Of a stretch of DNA of 50,140 nt, positions 1 through 8,739 are shown in pieces; position 1 is the stretch's first letter, and every line of letters starts with the position of its first letter. Under the pieces are notes generated by a model that saw only the letters and a program-made list of their open reading frames with translations, was not told where the DNA came from and did not search any database. The stretch comes from Synergistaceae bacterium (GTDB lineage Bacteria > Synergistota > Synergistia > Synergistales > Aminobacteriaceae): contig JAAYLU010000025.1 in assembly GCA_012521675.1 (NCBI GenBank), forward strand, positions 1-50,140, written 5' to 3'. A program made the position numbers and the translations under genes.

Positions 1-65
1 GCGCTTAATGAAGCCTTCGAGGCCCTCCGCCCTCTTGTTTTAGAGCCCGCGGTGCTTTTTGTCAT
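1..65 (-). CDS. N-terminus of an unidentified protein (cut by window edge)
   Basis: An ATG at 65-63 has a good Shine-Dalgarno (GGAGG at 75-79) and opens a frame that runs off the left edge after about 21 codons. The visible residues start MTKSTAGSKTRGRRASKAS and are very basic, as in a disordered N-terminal tail. The gene lies 48 bases downstream of cobO on the same strand and may be co-transcribed with it. Too little is present to assign a family. Confidence 0.55.
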   Translation of the reverse strand, partial: MTKSTAGSKTRGRRASKASLS

Positions 66-113
66 CGCTGTTACCTCCAGGAATCGGATTTTTTATACCG
101 GAGAGAATGGTCC

Positions 114-665
114 TCAGCAATCAATCCCCTTCCGGGCCAGCACTCCTTTTTGATAGGGGTGACGAATTTCCGACATCTCGGTCACGAGATCCGCCGCGTC
201 CACCAGCTCCCGAGGCGGGTTTCTACCGGTGAAGACCAGCTCTGTGTGCCTGGGCCTGCCCTCGACCAACTCCAGCACGGGAGTCAGTTCAAGGAGGCCG
301 AAGGAGAGAGCGACGTTCAGCTCGTCGAGGATGACCAGGTCGTACTCGCCGGATTTGACACCTTCCGTCGCCGCGGCAAGTCCCCTTTTCGCCTCCTCGT
401 AATCCACGGGATCGATGGAATCGGGATATACGAAGTCGGGCCTCCCGGTCTGCACCAACGTCACTCCGGGCAACAGGGACAGGGATCGAACCTCGCTGTA
501 TGGCCAACCCTTCATGAACTGCACAATGAGCGTCTTTCCTCCCGCTCCGGCCATCCTGAGCGCCATGCCGAGGGCGCTGGTGGTCTTGCCCTTGCCGTCG
601 CCCATATATACCTGCACGAAGCCTCTTTCAAGGACGGGCAAAAAAACTCCTCCTCTCGCTTGCAT
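114..665 (-). CDS. cobO: ATP:corrinoid adenosyltransferase (CobA/CobO/BtuR type)
   Basis: The 183-residue protein has the family P-loop GDGKGKTTS near residues 23-31, preceded by the typical VQVYM strand. A Walker B-like stretch (DLVILDELNVAL) follows near residue 110, then the conserved FTGRNPP turn. The family transfers the adenosyl group of ATP to cob(I)alamin or corrinoid precursors in the cytoplasm. Length fits the family (about 170-200). The ATG at 665 is usable; the first dozen residues are not conserved. No other cobalamin genes and no cobalamin riboswitch were seen nearby, so this may serve salvage or a nearby locus outside the window. It is divergent from hypF with 48 bases between the starts. 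Confidence 0.9.
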   Translation of the reverse strand: MQARGGVFLPVLERGFVQVYMGDGKGKTTSALGMALRMAGAGGKTLIVQFMKGWPYSEVRSLSLLPGVTLVQTGRPDFVYPDSIDPVDYEEAKRGLAAATEGVKSGEYDLVILDELNVALSFGLLELTPVLELVEGRPRHTELVFTGRNPPRELVDAADLVTEMSEIRHPYQKGVLARKGIDC

Positions 666-690
666 GTTTTCCCATCGTATGTATTACAAT
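659..690 (+). promoter_or_regulatory. candidate hypF promoter
   Basis: TTGCAT at 659-664 and TACAAT at 685-690 are separated by 20 bases, longer than ideal. Transcription would start about 17 bases before the hypF ATG, just upstream of its GGAGG. The same interval holds a TTGACA on the minus strand (714-709) that may serve cobO, but no well-spaced -10 matches it. Confidence 0.3.
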
Positions 691-713
691 GCCCTCAGAA
701 CGGAGGTTTGTCA

Positions 714-3005
714 ATGCTCTATAAAACGAGAATCGTGGTGTCGGGCATAGTGCAGGGCGTGGGCTTCCGACCCTTCTGCGCCAGGCTCGCCCGCTCCGAG
801 GGGATCAGCGGCTTTGCGCTGAACACGTCTGCCGGGGTAGAGATGGAGCTCCACGGCGAGGGCGGAAGTTTGGACAGGTTCCTGTCGCGTATCTCTCTTG
901 AGAATCCCCCTGCGTCCGCTGTTTACAAGGTCGAGGTGATCGACGAAAGGCACCCCTCTCCCCGGCCCCCGGCGGGCTTCGAGATACATGAAAGCCGCAG
1001 GGAGGCCCGTAACACCGCCATGATTCCGGCGGACCTCTCCACCTGTTCGGACTGCCTGTCGGAGATGAAAGACCCCTCGAACCGCAGGTATCGCTACCCG
1101 TTTATCAACTGCACCAACTGCGGCCCCCGCTACTCAATTATAAGCGAACTGCCCTACGACAGGCCAACGACGACCATGTCCGAATTCAAAATGTGCCCCG
1201 AGTGTCACGGGGAGTATTCGGACCCCTTGAACAGGCGTTTTCACGCGGAGCCGAACGCCTGCCCGGTCTGCGGGCCCTTGGTCTGGCTGGCCGACTCCCG
1301 CGGATCGGTACTTGAGCATGAGGACAGGGCCGTGAGGCTAGCCTCCTCACTGCTCGGAGAGGGGAAAATTCTCGCGGTCAAGGGGATAGGAGGCTTTCAC
1401 CTCGCGTGCTCCCCTTTCAGCGACGAGACCGTGGCCCTTTTGCGCTCCCGTAAAAAACGCGAGCACAAGCCCTTCGCCGTCATGGTCTCGTCTCTTCGGA
1501 CGGCCGAGAGGCTGGCGTACGTCCCCGACATCGCAAAAAAGCTTCTTCTCTCCCCCGCCGCCCCTATCGTGCTGTGCTGCGCACGAAGGCGCGAAGAGGG
1601 AGGAGTCTCTCGATTCGTCGCCCCCGGGCAGAGGACCCTGGGGTTGATGCTCCCCTACACGCCGCTGCATCACCTCTTGTTGGAGGAGATCGACGCGCTG
1701 GTCATGACCAGCGCCAACTTCTCGGACGCCCCTATAGTATCGGACAATGAAATAGCTCTGCGAAGCCTTGCCCCCATAGTCGACTTCTTTCTGCTGTCCG
1801 ACCGAGATATCAGGATGCCGATCGACGACTCGGTCGCCGCACCCCTGGGTCGTTCCTTTTTTCTCATGAGGAGAGGGAGGGGGTACACCCCCCTGCCGAT
1901 CACCTTTCCGGGGAAAGACGACAGTGTCATCCTCGGAACGGGTGCGGAGATGAAAGGAGGCTTCTGCTTCTCCAGGGCCGGACGCCTGATTCCAGGGCAG
2001 TACTTGGGCGACATGAAGCAGAGAGAGACATTGGCCTATTACAACAGGTCCCTGGAGCATTTTATGAGGCTGTACGAGCTAAAACCCGAGGTCGTCGCTT
2101 ACGACATGCACCCCCGGTATCTTTCCTCCAGGATCGCCGAGAGGCTGGCCGTAGACCACGGGGCCGAGACGGTCGCAGTTCAGCACCACCACGCCCACTT
2201 CGCCGCCTGCCTCTTCGAGAACGGTGTCGACGGGGAGGCCATGGGGCTTATCTTCGACGGGACGGGCTATGGAGAGGACGGCGGTGCCTGGGGAGGCGAG
2301 ATCTTTGTCGGAGACATATCGAGATATGAGCGGGCGGGGCACTTCCTCCCCTCCCGGCTGCCAGGGGGGGACGCAGCCATATTGGAGCCCTGGAGGTATG
2401 CGGTCGGGCTTCTGCACGACGTCTATGGGAAAGAGGAGGCCCTCTCGATCGGGAGGGAGATCTGGGGCTCCCGTTCGATGAAGGTCGAGATCTTGCTGGA
2501 GACGTTGCCCTTCTCGCCGCCGACGACGTCGTGCGGCAGGCTCTTCGACGCGGCGGCGGCCCTGCTTGGCCTCTGCGACGTCGCATCCTACGACGGGCAG
2601 GCGGCGATGAGCCTGGAGGCCGCGGCCACGGGAACGCTCGAGGCACCCTTCAAAGTGGACCGCGCGGGCGGGCTCTTCATAATCGACTGGAGACCTGTGA
2701 TCAGGTGGATCGTCGAGTCTAAGAACCGCCTGCCCCTGTCCGAGATAGCGGGCGGAGTGCACGCCGGGCTCGCAAAAGCCGTGGCGGGAATATGCCGTGC
2801 GATAAGAGACGAGCGGGGGATAAGACAGGTGGCCCTGTCGGGTGGTGTTTGGCAGAACAGGAGGCTGACGGCGCAAGTCTCCCGGCTGCTGCGCCTTGAC
2901 GGGATGGTGCCGCTGCTTCACAGGATGCTGCCGCCGAACGATGAGTGCGTCTCCGCCGGGCAGGTCGTCGTCGCGAGCGCGATTCTCTCGCGCAGAGGGC
3001 AGTAG
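714..3005 (+). CDS. hypF: Carbamoyltransferase HypF, [NiFe] hydrogenase maturation
   Basis: HypF converts carbamoyl phosphate and ATP to a carbamoyl adenylate and transfers the carbamoyl group to HypE, the source of the CN ligands of [NiFe] hydrogenase. The 763-residue chain has all domains in order: an N-terminal acylphosphatase domain with VQGVGFRPF; two zinc fingers near residues 110-185 (CSDC, CTNCG, CPEC, CPVCG); a YrdC-like domain; and a Kae1-like C-terminal domain with the HHHAH metal motif near residue 490. The open frame extends upstream to 150, but only the ATG at 714 has a Shine-Dalgarno (GGAGG at 702-706) and begins at the acylphosphatase domain. No other hyp or hydrogenase gene is in the window. 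Confidence 0.95.
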   Translation: MLYKTRIVVSGIVQGVGFRPFCARLARSEGISGFALNTSAGVEMELHGEGGSLDRFLSRISLENPPASAVYKVEVIDERHPSPRPPAGFEIHESRREARNTAMIPADLSTCSDCLSEMKDPSNRRYRYPFINCTNCGPRYSIISELPYDRPTTTMSEFKMCPECHGEYSDPLNRRFHAEPNACPVCGPLVWLADSRGSVLEHEDRAVRLASSLLGEGKILAVKGIGGFHLACSPFSDETVALLRSRKKREHKPFAVMVSSLRTAERLAYVPDIAKKLLLSPAAPIVLCCARRREEGGVSRFVAPGQRTLGLMLPYTPLHHLLLEEIDALVMTSANFSDAPIVSDNEIALRSLAPIVDFFLLSDRDIRMPIDDSVAAPLGRSFFLMRRGRGYTPLPITFPGKDDSVILGTGAEMKGGFCFSRAGRLIPGQYLGDMKQRETLAYYNRSLEHFMRLYELKPEVVAYDMHPRYLSSRIAERLAVDHGAETVAVQHHHAHFAACLFENGVDGEAMGLIFDGTGYGEDGGAWGGEIFVGDISRYERAGHFLPSRLPGGDAAILEPWRYAVGLLHDVYGKEEALSIGREIWGSRSMKVEILLETLPFSPPTTSCGRLFDAAAALLGLCDVASYDGQAAMSLEAAATGTLEAPFKVDRAGGLFIIDWRPVIRWIVESKNRLPLSEIAGGVHAGLAKAVAGICRAIRDERGIRQVALSGGVWQNRRLTAQVSRLLRLDGMVPLLHRMLPPNDECVSAGQVVVASAILSRRGQ

Positions 3006-3010
3006 AGAAA

Positions 3011-3040
3011 GGCGGCCCGGAAAAACAGGGGCCGCCTTTA
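3011..3040. terminator. bidirectional terminator between hypF and glpX
   Basis: GGCGGCCC (3011-3018) pairs with GGGCCGCC (3029-3036) around an A-rich loop, followed by TTTATA. It sits six bases after the hypF stop and just past the convergent glpX stop, so it probably ends both transcripts. Confidence 0.7.
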
Positions 3041-3051
3041 TACTGCTGCGC

Positions 3052-4065
3052 CTACACGGTGCTGTAATCTATTCCGCTCTCCTCGGAGAGGACCGACAGC
3101 TTCTTCTGGACGTGGATGCTGTCGACGAATCTTATCGTTCCGCTCCTCGACCGCATCACCATGGAGCTGGTGCGGATCTGCTTTCCTTCGTAGCGTACTC
3201 CCTTCATCAGTTCGCCGTCCGTGACTCCGGTGGCGGAGAAGAAGATATTGTCGCCCTTTACCAGGTCGTCTATGCCGAGCACCTGGTCAAGGGCAAGTCC
3301 TCTTTCCTCCGCTTCCCGGACGTCGTTTTCGTCGCGGGGCCAAAGTTTGCACTGCATGTTGCCGTCCAGGCACTTGATCGCGCAGGCTGTGATGACCGCC
3401 TCGGGAGAACCGCCTATACCCATCAGAAGATCGGCCCCTCCATGGTCCTTGCAGGTCAGGAGAGCGCCGGCGATATCACCGTCGGGAATGAGTTTTATCC
3501 TCGCTCCCACCTCCCGGACCTGTTCCTTTATGTCGTTGTTTCGTGGACGGTCCAGGAGGACGACGGTTATGTCGTCCAGGGCTTTGTTCCTTGCCTTTGC
3601 GACCCGGGCTATGTTCTCCGCCGGGGGGAGGTTGATGTCGATGACCTTGGCCCCCTCCGGACCCACCACCAGCTTGTTCATGTAAAAAATGTTCTTGGGG
3701 TTGAACATCGTCCCCCTTTCGGAGAGAGCGACCACGCTGATGGCACCGGAGAGCCCCAACGCCGTAAGCCTTGTTCCGTCGATGGGGTCCACCGCTATGT
3801 CCACCAGCGGCTCCTCTCCATCGCCGAGCTGTTCCCCGTTGAACAGCATCGGCGCCTCGTCCTTCTCACCTTCGCCGATCACGACCACCCCCGACATGGG
3901 GACAGTGTTCAGCATGTACCTGAGGGCATTGACCGCGGCGCCGTCAACTGCGTTCTTGTCGCCGCGCCCCATCCATCTCCCCGCGGCCATGGCCGCGGCT
4001 TCGGTAGCCCGTACCAACTCCAGAGCAAGGTTTCTGTCAGCAGCAAAAAGTTCAGCAGGGCACAT
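3052..4065 (-). CDS. glpX: Fructose-1,6-bisphosphatase class II (GlpX)
   Basis: This is a metal-dependent phosphatase that makes fructose 6-phosphate in gluconeogenesis. The 337-residue protein carries the class II signature DPIDGTR near residue 92, the upstream GEGEKDEAPML metal/phosphate region, and MGIGGSPE in the second half. Length and start (MCPAELFAADRNLALELVR) fit the family. An AGGAGG lies just upstream of the ATG. In a peptide fermenter it would support sugar synthesis from amino-acid carbon. It is convergent with hypF and follows the DUF4416 gene on the same strand after 64 bases. Confidence 0.94.
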   Translation of the reverse strand: MCPAELFAADRNLALELVRATEAAAMAAGRWMGRGDKNAVDGAAVNALRYMLNTVPMSGVVVIGEGEKDEAPMLFNGEQLGDGEEPLVDIAVDPIDGTRLTALGLSGAISVVALSERGTMFNPKNIFYMNKLVVGPEGAKVIDINLPPAENIARVAKARNKALDDITVVLLDRPRNNDIKEQVREVGARIKLIPDGDIAGALLTCKDHGGADLLMGIGGSPEAVITACAIKCLDGNMQCKLWPRDENDVREAEERGLALDQVLGIDDLVKGDNIFFSATGVTDGELMKGVRYEGKQIRTSSMVMRSRSGTIRFVDSIHVQKKLSVLSEESGIDYSTV

Positions 4066-4129
4066 CGAGGCATCCTCCTTAAGATGATTATTCCTGGGCC
4101 GATTATCACCGTTGGATCAATCAAAAGGG

Positions 4130-4663
4130 TCAGTCATGCGGTCCTCGGTCAGCGAGTCGCCTCCTTTCGGCTGTCTCGTCAAGCCATCCTCGTCTCACGC
4201 AGGAGAGGAAGGAATCGTAACGACCGTCAGCGAAATCGGGGAATGTGTAGTCGAACGGCATCCAGCGCCTGTCCCTGTAGCGAAGAGTCACCTCCGCGAA
4301 AATCCCCTCTCCCAGGTAGACCCTGTGAGCGTGATCCTTCGTGGAGGCGAGCACGAGCCTCGCACCGTTCAGATACCCGGGGTCTATATTTACCCTCCGC
4401 GGCGAGCCGCTCGCTCTCTCCACCCGGCACGAAGCGCTTTTCCACTCAGTAAGCCTGCCCGCGTCCCGAAGCCCCTCGAAGGAGAGAAAACGCCTGTATA
4501 GAACGGGCGCTATATCGGAGTAGTAGTCGGTCACAGAGGAAAAGAGGGACTGGTTGCTTTCGCACTCGGGGATCCCCCACAGGTCCGAGAGGGCGTCCTT
4601 TGTCCAGTTCCACGCCTCGTCGTCGGGGTAGAGCACTCCCGTAATCAATTTTACAGGATACAT
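4130..4663 (-). CDS. DUF4416 family protein, function unknown
   Basis: The sequence matches the DUF4416 pattern as I recall it: PVKLITGVLYP at the start, then FTDYY-like SVTDYYSDIAPVLYRRFLSFEGL, VNIDPGYLNGARLVLASTKD, HRVYLGEGIFAEVTL, and an aromatic-rich YTFPDF near the end. No biochemical role is established. In-frame ATGs occur at 4714, 4693 and 4663. The 4663 start (MYPVKL) fits the domain edge and has a weak GAAGAG upstream; the earlier ones would overlap the preceding gene's stop at 4677. Its place after ftsY and the unknown gene, in tight spacing, suggests one operon. Confidence 0.75.
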   Translation of the reverse strand: MYPVKLITGVLYPDDEAWNWTKDALSDLWGIPECESNQSLFSSVTDYYSDIAPVLYRRFLSFEGLRDAGRLTEWKSASCRVERASGSPRRVNIDPGYLNGARLVLASTKDHAHRVYLGEGIFAEVTLRYRDRRWMPFDYTFPDFADGRYDSFLSCVRRGWLDETAERRRLADRGPHD

Positions 4664-4676
4664 GCACTCTTCGATA

Positions 4677-5486
4677 CTATTCTTCGGGCTCATTGTCAAT
4701 GCAGACATAGCCAAGGACGGCGTTTTCCCAGATACAGGCCAAGCAACGGTCCTCGTTTCGAGCGGCGGGGAGGTTCTTTGACCTGACTTGCCTCACGGAC
4801 CTCCTCCTGCATTTCAGATCCGTGATGAACGCCTGTCCGATCGAGGCCAGCCAGGCCATTCGATCCGCGTTTTTTATATCTTCCGTGACCTCCTGGATTA
4901 AAAAAACCGCGGGATCGATCCTGGAAAACAGGAATTGCCTGCCGCCATGCTGGATCAGAAACTCGCCGGAGAGGCGTTTTTTCTTGGACAGCTTAGGCAG
5001 TGCGATGTCTTCAAAAAGCTCCTCCGCGGCGTGATTATAAAGGACCGAGCCCTCGTCGCAGAGGACGATCGGGAGGGGAACGGTCCACCAGGCGGGCAAT
5101 TGAAGGGCAGGTGTCTCTTCAAGCATCGCTTTAGCCTCGACGCTCTTTTTCGGCTCGTCGGGTATCGCCTCGGCCGGTACCACCTCGACACCTTGCTTCG
5201 TGACCAGAAGAACGGGGGTGAGCGGCCCCATTGACTTGCTGATAGTCCCCGGCGGAAGTTGCCCCGACGAGAGCCTCTTCATCGCCTCCGCCACTTTTGT
5301 GTCGGCGTGCCCCCTCTCCATGAAGGAGACTATCTGTTCTTTGGAGAATATGGCGCTTTTGTCAGCCCCCGAGATCACGCAGTGTTCCACTCCGTGAAGA
5401 AACAGGGATCGAAGAAGCGACGAAAGAGGGGAATCGACCGTGGTGTCATTGGTGTAACCAGTCCTGTCCATCTCAGGCATTTTCAA
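4677..5486 (-). CDS. Conserved-looking protein of unknown function downstream of ftsY
   Basis: I do not recognise this 269-residue protein. It is soluble, with no signal peptide. Residues 1-100 look helical. The stretch around 134-160 (PLPIVLCDEGSVLYNHAAEELFEDI) resembles the first strands and helix of a PAS-like sensor fold, a weak resemblance only. The C-terminal 45 residues are basic and contain a CLAC pair and two further cysteines. The ATG overlaps the ftsY stop by four bases (ATGA), so its translation is probably coupled to FtsY. Codon use matches the neighbours. Confidence 0.6.
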   Translation of the reverse strand: MKMPEMDRTGYTNDTTVDSPLSSLLRSLFLHGVEHCVISGADKSAIFSKEQIVSFMERGHADTKVAEAMKRLSSGQLPPGTISKSMGPLTPVLLVTKQGVEVVPAEAIPDEPKKSVEAKAMLEETPALQLPAWWTVPLPIVLCDEGSVLYNHAAEELFEDIALPKLSKKKRLSGEFLIQHGGRQFLFSRIDPAVFLIQEVTEDIKNADRMAWLASIGQAFITDLKCRRRSVRQVRSKNLPAARNEDRCLACIWENAVLGYVCIDNEPEE

Positions 5487-6403
5487 TCCTCCAGCAGTGC
5501 CCTCACGAACTCCTTGACGTCGAAGGGACGCAGGTCTTCCTCGCCTTCACCCAGCCCGACATACCGAACCGGCAGTTTCAGCTCTTCGGCTATCGCTAAT
5601 ATTACTCCACCCTTCGCGGTGTTGTCGTATTTGGACAACACCACTCCGGAGAGGGGAAGAGCCTTGTTAAAGGTTTTTGCCTGTGCCAGCCCGTTCTGTC
5701 CTGTCACCGCGTCCAGGACGAGCAAGGTCTCGATGTCCGAGTCCCCGCGGTCCCTGTCAAGGACCCTGTAGATCTTGGCGAGCTCTTCCATCAGGTTGTG
5801 TTTCGAGTGAAGGCGCCCGGCGGTATCCACTATCAACACGTCCGCGCCGGCCGATTTGGCCGCCGCAAGCGAGTCGAACACTACGGCCGCAGCGTCGCTT
5901 CCCTGTTTCTGGGCGATCACCCTCGTCCCGGACCGCTCGCCCCATATCTTCAGCTGGTCGACCGCCGCAGCGCGGAAGGTGTCCGCCGCGGACAATATAA
6001 CTCGTTTGCCCTCGTTGCTCCATTGATATGCGAGCTTTCCCGCTGTCGTGGTCTTGCCGCTGCCGTTCACTCCCACGAGGAGGACGATCACAAGAGTGCC
6101 CGCTCCCGTCGCGACCGGTTGCCCCATGAGAGGGACGGAGGACAGTGTCCCGCTCAAGAGGTCCGAGAAGTGGTCGAACAGTTCCGCCGTCTCGCCGGTT
6201 CTGGAGGAGAGGGATCTCTCCCTCAACTGCTCTATCAGGCTCTGAGAGAGGTCCACGCCTACGTCCCCTGTGATCAGAACCTCCTCTAGGCGATCCCAGA
6301 AATCAGTGTCGACAGGCCCGCTTGAAAAAAGGCCGGCCAAGCCGTCGCTCCATCTCTTTCTTACGCCCTTGAGGCCGGTCTTCAATTTTTCAAGAAATGA
6401 CAC
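5483..6403 (-). CDS. ftsY: Signal recognition particle receptor FtsY
   Basis: FtsY docks the SRP-ribosome complex at the inner membrane and pairs GTPases with Ffh. The protein has the SRP NG domains: P-loop GVNGSGKTTTAGKLA, DTFRAAAVDQL, DTAGRLHS, and the closing GLGEGEEDLRPFD. The open frame continues upstream to 6712 within ricT, but that part reads as a low-complexity shadow. A GTG at 6403-6401 lies behind a very strong AGGAGGAGG at 6420-6412 and gives VSFLEKLKTGLKGVRKRW, a standard FtsY start. The resulting 306 residues are normal for an FtsY lacking the acidic A domain. Confidence 0.95.
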   Translation of the reverse strand: MSFLEKLKTGLKGVRKRWSDGLAGLFSSGPVDTDFWDRLEEVLITGDVGVDLSQSLIEQLRERSLSSRTGETAELFDHFSDLLSGTLSSVPLMGQPVATGAGTLVIVLLVGVNGSGKTTTAGKLAYQWSNEGKRVILSAADTFRAAAVDQLKIWGERSGTRVIAQKQGSDAAAVVFDSLAAAKSAGADVLIVDTAGRLHSKHNLMEELAKIYRVLDRDRGDSDIETLLVLDAVTGQNGLAQAKTFNKALPLSGVVLSKYDNTAKGGVILAIAEELKLPVRYVGLGEGEEDLRPFDVKEFVRALLED

Positions 6404-6431
6404 GGCTACTACCTCCTCCTGAAGCGCCGCT

Positions 6432-7958
6432 TCATGCTCGAGTTTCCCCGTCCTTGCCCTGGCCGTGCTTCTTGCCCATGTGCGAGGGTCGTTTTTTTTC
6501 AGCTCCGGGGTCCCGCGGCCTCTCCTTTGTCGCACGAGGCGCCTGCGACTCGGCGGAGCGCTCTTGTCCCTTGCCGGGGCCGCGTTTTCGCGGACCTTGA
6601 CGTCTTCCCGGCCCCTTATCCTCCTTTGCGGCCGGTGAATCGACACCCTTCTGTCCATGCTGAGAGTGGCGGCCCTTCTTGGCGCCCTCCCCGGACGGTC
6701 TTTTCGCCTCATCTGTCCTTACCGGGTCTTTCCGATCCCTGTCCTTGTCCGCGCCTGGCCGAGATGCCTGCCTGTCGGCCTGTTTTTTCTGGCCTTCCTT
6801 GGGCACGGGAGACTTTTTCCTTCTTCTCCTCCTCGACGGTTTTTTTCCGTCGGCCGCAGGAGCGCCTTTGGGGGAACGCCTGGATTGGTCGTCCGCCTTC
6901 CTCTGCGTTTCCTTCCGAGTCTCCGGACCGCTCTCGGTTTCAGCCTTGTCCGCAGGCGTCTCAACCGCGACTCTTCCTTTTTTGCGACTTCCCCAGGAGG
7001 TGCGCAGGGATGAAAATGCAGGCTTCCCATCCGAGAGGCGGGGGAAGGCTCTCTCCAGGTCATCTCGGGATGGAACCTCCCACTCCCGGCCATCCAGGAC
7101 GGTCTCTTTGAAACTAGGGAAATCCTCCACTGCGACCTGGATACTCCCTCCCTCGGGGCGCCTGATCCGGACCGAGTTCGAGGTCAGCTCTACACCGTCG
7201 ACCACGTAATTGCCGTTAGGGGTTCTGATCTTCGCTCCGGGGTTGGGAAGGTTCTTCCACAAAGCTCCGTATGCATCGTGCTCGTACGACATGCAGCACA
7301 TCAACCTGCCGCATATGCCGGAGATCTTGGTCGGGTTCAGGGCCAGATTCTGCTCTTTCACCATTTTGATGCAGATCGGGGTGAACTTGTGGAGCCACTG
7401 GCTGCAGCAGCATTCAAGGCCGCACGGAGCAATGCCCTTCACTGTCTTCGCCTCGTCGCGCACACCTATCTGCCTGAGTTCTATGCGGGTCTTGAACTCC
7501 TTCGCCAGGTCCCTGACATAGGCGCGAAAGTCCACTCTCTGCTCCGAGGTGAAGTAGAAAAAGAGTTTTTTTCTGTCGAGAAGGTACTCCACGTCGACCA
7601 GCTTCATGGAAAGGTTGTGATTGCGCAACAGCGCCCTGGCCGTCACCAGGACTTCTCCCTCCTCGGCCCTGGCTTTCGACGCCGTCAAGAGGTCCTCCTC
7701 GGAGGCGGGCCGGGCCAGTGTTATCTCCTGGAGGCTCGGCTCTCCTCCCTTTAACTGGCCGTCCGGGGAGTTGTCGGAGCACGAGGCTCGGTATCTGACC
7801 TCCTGCTCGGTCGACAGAGAGCCTCCCAGCACGGCCATCTCCGTCCCCCTCATCGTCTCGACGACGAGTCGAGAGCCCTTCGAGGGGAAGGGAGGTGCCT
7901 TTATGTCAAGCAAACCGAGATAACGCGGCTTACCAAATATCGCCAAATGAATGGTCAA
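6432..7958 (-). CDS. ricT: RicT/YaaT-like PSP1 domain protein with long basic C-terminal tail
   Basis: Residues 1 to about 320 form the PSP1 (YaaT/RicT) domain. The cysteine signatures GIAPCGLECCCSQWL and ISGICGRLMCCMSYEHDAY are intact. In Bacillus, RicT works with RicA and RicF, carries Fe-S clusters and aids RNase Y-dependent mRNA processing. The family is usually about 270-290 residues; this one has 508. The extra tail from about residue 340 is lysine, arginine, glutamate, glycine and proline rich and lacks hydrophobic residues, so it should be disordered and may bind RNA. The start overlaps the holB end by 29 bases, as in the Firmicutes tmk-yaaR-holB-yaaT order. Confidence 0.88.
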   Translation of the reverse strand: MTIHLAIFGKPRYLGLLDIKAPPFPSKGSRLVVETMRGTEMAVLGGSLSTEQEVRYRASCSDNSPDGQLKGGEPSLQEITLARPASEEDLLTASKARAEEGEVLVTARALLRNHNLSMKLVDVEYLLDRKKLFFYFTSEQRVDFRAYVRDLAKEFKTRIELRQIGVRDEAKTVKGIAPCGLECCCSQWLHKFTPICIKMVKEQNLALNPTKISGICGRLMCCMSYEHDAYGALWKNLPNPGAKIRTPNGNYVVDGVELTSNSVRIRRPEGGSIQVAVEDFPSFKETVLDGREWEVPSRDDLERAFPRLSDGKPAFSSLRTSWGSRKKGRVAVETPADKAETESGPETRKETQRKADDQSRRSPKGAPAADGKKPSRRRRRKKSPVPKEGQKKQADRQASRPGADKDRDRKDPVRTDEAKRPSGEGAKKGRHSQHGQKGVDSPAAKEDKGPGRRQGPRKRGPGKGQERSAESQAPRATKERPRDPGAEKKRPSHMGKKHGQGKDGETRA

Positions 7959-8739
7959 ATATAAAACCCTCCTTGAGTACCATTACAACCAGATCCAGGG
8001 CCATCGTACGGGAAAGGCGCTTGGACTGGACCACCATCCTGAGACGCTCGAGCAGAGCCGCTCTCTCATAGGCGCCCCGGTCGATTTCGTACGAGATCCA
8101 CGGTGCCAACAGCCCCGCCAGGTCGTCGATCTCCGCCGCAGCATACTGCTCGACCCAGTCTGCCCACTCTTTCTCGGTCCGGGGCGGCGGCAGCCCTTCC
8201 ACTGCACGGGTCGAAGGCAGCGACACCATCCAAGAACGGCTTCTCAGTGTGGGGAGAAGCAGTTTTTCGTCCTCGAGCATGAGGACCACGTAGACGTCCT
8301 CGGGAGGCTCCTCCGCCAGCTTTAACAGGCTGTTCGCGGCTGGAGGCAGCATTTTTTCCGCTGAGAACACCAGCACAACCCTCCTGTCCGATACCACCGG
8401 GCGGAAGGCGGCGTCGCTTATTATCCTGCGGCACTCGTCGATTGAGGGCGGCTTCGATGGCTCTCCAGCCACGATAAGATCGGGGTGGTTGGCCCCCGAC
8501 CACGCCTCGCAGGCCGGACAATTGTCCTCCCCTGTCCCGTTTGCGCACAGCAGGGCTTTCGAGAGGGCCTGCGCTATGACCGGTTGGCGCTCATCGGAGG
8601 CTGAAAGGGCTATCGTATGTGGGAAAGAGCCCCTCCGAAGCATTTGAAGCATTCGTATCCAAGCCTCCGACTCCCTCCAGGCGCCTGGATCCTGTTTTGC
8701 CCGGTCGTGCGAGTTCAAAACAGCAGGGAGAACAGGCAT
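7930..8739 (-). CDS. holB: DNA polymerase III subunit delta prime (HolB-like)
   Basis: A clamp-loader AAA+ subunit of 269 residues. Visible features are the zinc-module remnant (C-N-G-T-G-E-D-N-C-P-A-C near residue 65), then SIDECRRIISDAAFRPVVSDRRVVL, FSAEKMLPPAANSLLKLAEEPPEDV and LLPTLRSRSW, which are the delta-prime/tau core motifs including the SRC-like S-R-S of sensor 1. No intact Walker A is apparent, as expected for delta prime. It lies in a chain of overlapping genes (25 bases with yaaR, 29 with ricT), a layout conserved in Firmicutes. Confidence 0.88.
   Translation of the reverse strand: MPVLPAVLNSHDRAKQDPGAWRESEAWIRMLQMLRRGSFPHTIALSASDERQPVIAQALSKALLCANGTGEDNCPACEAWSGANHPDLIVAGEPSKPPSIDECRRIISDAAFRPVVSDRRVVLVFSAEKMLPPAANSLLKLAEEPPEDVYVVLMLEDEKLLLPTLRSRSWMVSLPSTRAVEGLPPPRTEKEWADWVEQYAAAEIDDLAGLLAPWISYEIDRGAYERAALLERLRMVVQSKRLSRTMALDLVVMVLKEGFIFDHSFGDIW

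Noticed and set aside
150-713. N-terminal extension of the hypF frame
   Set aside because: Antisense to cobO, no ribosome site, and the acylphosphatase domain begins only at 714.
666-713. Cobalamin riboswitch upstream of cobO
   Set aside because: Only 48 bases lie between the divergent starts, too short, and no B12-box is visible.
2896-4452. 518-residue plus-strand frame across glpX
   Set aside because: Antisense to glpX, which has full family motifs. No homologous pattern; starts inside hypF.
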